DNA of 60,067 nt from positions 1-60,067 of the forward strand of contig DEPC01000115.1 of NCBI GenBank assembly GCA_002358555.1, in the 5' to 3' direction. The notes under the pieces were generated by a model that saw only the letters and a program-made list of their open reading frames with translations, was not told the origin of the DNA and did not search any database. Position 1 is the stretch's first letter. Each line of letters starts with the position of its first letter. Positions 59,797-60,067 of this stretch are shown here, one piece after another. Source of the DNA: Hungatella sp. UBA3402 (GTDB lineage: Bacteria > Bacillota > Clostridia > Lachnospirales > Lachnospiraceae). A program made the position numbers and the translations under genes.

Positions 59797-60067
59797 CTCG
59801 TTGTGCTAGTTAAAATTTGTAGGCAGGAGTAACGCAGCAAACCAGATACCCCATAGCTCTACGGCTTCAGAGCCAGTAACACTAAGTCCCCTAAACCCTG
59901 TTAGAAACAGTCACAAAAGCCCCTAAACTCGCTCGAACAATAGGAACTTTTGCTCCTAACACAGAGTTGTAGGAACTAAAAGTTACTAAGGCTCCTGTAG
60001 ATGCAGGACAGGGAGTAGTCTTCTTCCGTGCGTTACTTTTTGGTGAAAATTTAACTAGCACAACGAG
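59797..60067. repeat. 271-bp element with 22-bp terminal inverted repeats
   Basis: CTCGTTGTGCTAGTTAAAAT (start at 59797) and its inverted copy ending in ACTAGCACAACGAG at 60067 match at 21 of 22 positions. Inside are a second inverted pair, AGTAACGCA / TGCGTTACT, and a small hairpin GGCTTCAGAGCC. No protein is encoded. A MITE fragment (59771-59790) lies just outside. Related, worn pieces occur at 8380, 12293, 36916, 43671 and 51038. It ends at the last base of the window, so the outer boundary is unknown. Confidence 0.8.

Noticed and set aside
1..60067. CRISPR array or prophage
   Set aside because: No regularly spaced direct repeats and no phage structural, integrase or lysis genes are visible.

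Overview
The window looks like chromosome of a low-GC, anaerobic gut Firmicute, most likely a Lachnospiraceae member (Blautia / Ruminococcus gnavus / Dorea type). The grounds are strong Shine-Dalgarno sites, an infC-rpmI-rplT operon that appears to start infC on ATT, an NfnAB-type ferredoxin:NADP oxidoreductase pair, an EFR1-type ferredoxin, CotF-like spore coat proteins, a DUF1540 protein and several plant-glycan genes. No genus can be named from the sequence alone.

Layout. 0.1-6 kb: a nitroreductase, a decayed IS200/IS605 element (tnpA and tnpB remnants with a preserved right-end hairpin), a GH2 glycosidase, a membrane-bound XRE regulator and an unknown gene. 6-12.3 kb: queA and a membrane-anchored unknown on the minus strand, then rluF, ligA and metA (the last two overlap). 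12.5-25 kb: a chemotaxis receptor, a secreted wall-binding-repeat protein, an SseB-like protein, recQ, rarA, a MarR regulator, a MATE pump, ferritin, an EFR1 flavodoxin/ferredoxin and two CotF-like proteins. 25.4-33.7 kb: a carbohydrate locus with a LicR-type PTS regulator, separate lactose/cellobiose-family IIB, IIC and IIA, a cytoplasmic GH78-like rhamnosidase and a lipoprotein esterase. 33.7-39.8 kb, minus strand: a MoxR/DUF58/DUF4129-like operon, a DUF1540 protein and the NfnAB pair. 40-43.6 kb: an amidohydrolase, infC-rpmI-rplT, a DHFR-like protein and tRNA-Asn.

The most unusual part is 45.8-50.6 kb, a very AT-rich block just downstream of a BlaI / M56 (BlaR1-like) pair. It carries the genes of a 'CXXX-repeat' RiPP system: the CXXX repeat peptide maturase, the small modification-system protein and a dedicated ABC exporter. 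The radical SAM maturase survives only as its C-terminal cysteine-rich tail, fused in frame to the second maturase, and no CXXX precursor is visible. The cluster therefore looks like a decapitated relic or a rearranged variant. A perfect 36-bp palindrome lies at the start of the exporter gene. Three membrane proteins follow, one TraX-like, and then a group of immunity-like orphan genes including a SUKH (SMI1/KNR4) protein. carAB closes the window.

Two families of non-coding repeats are scattered through the intergenic spaces: a 271-bp element with 22-bp inverted termini at the extreme right end, with degenerate pieces at several other places, and a 100-bp MITE with GGGCTGTTGCAAAATA-type ends.
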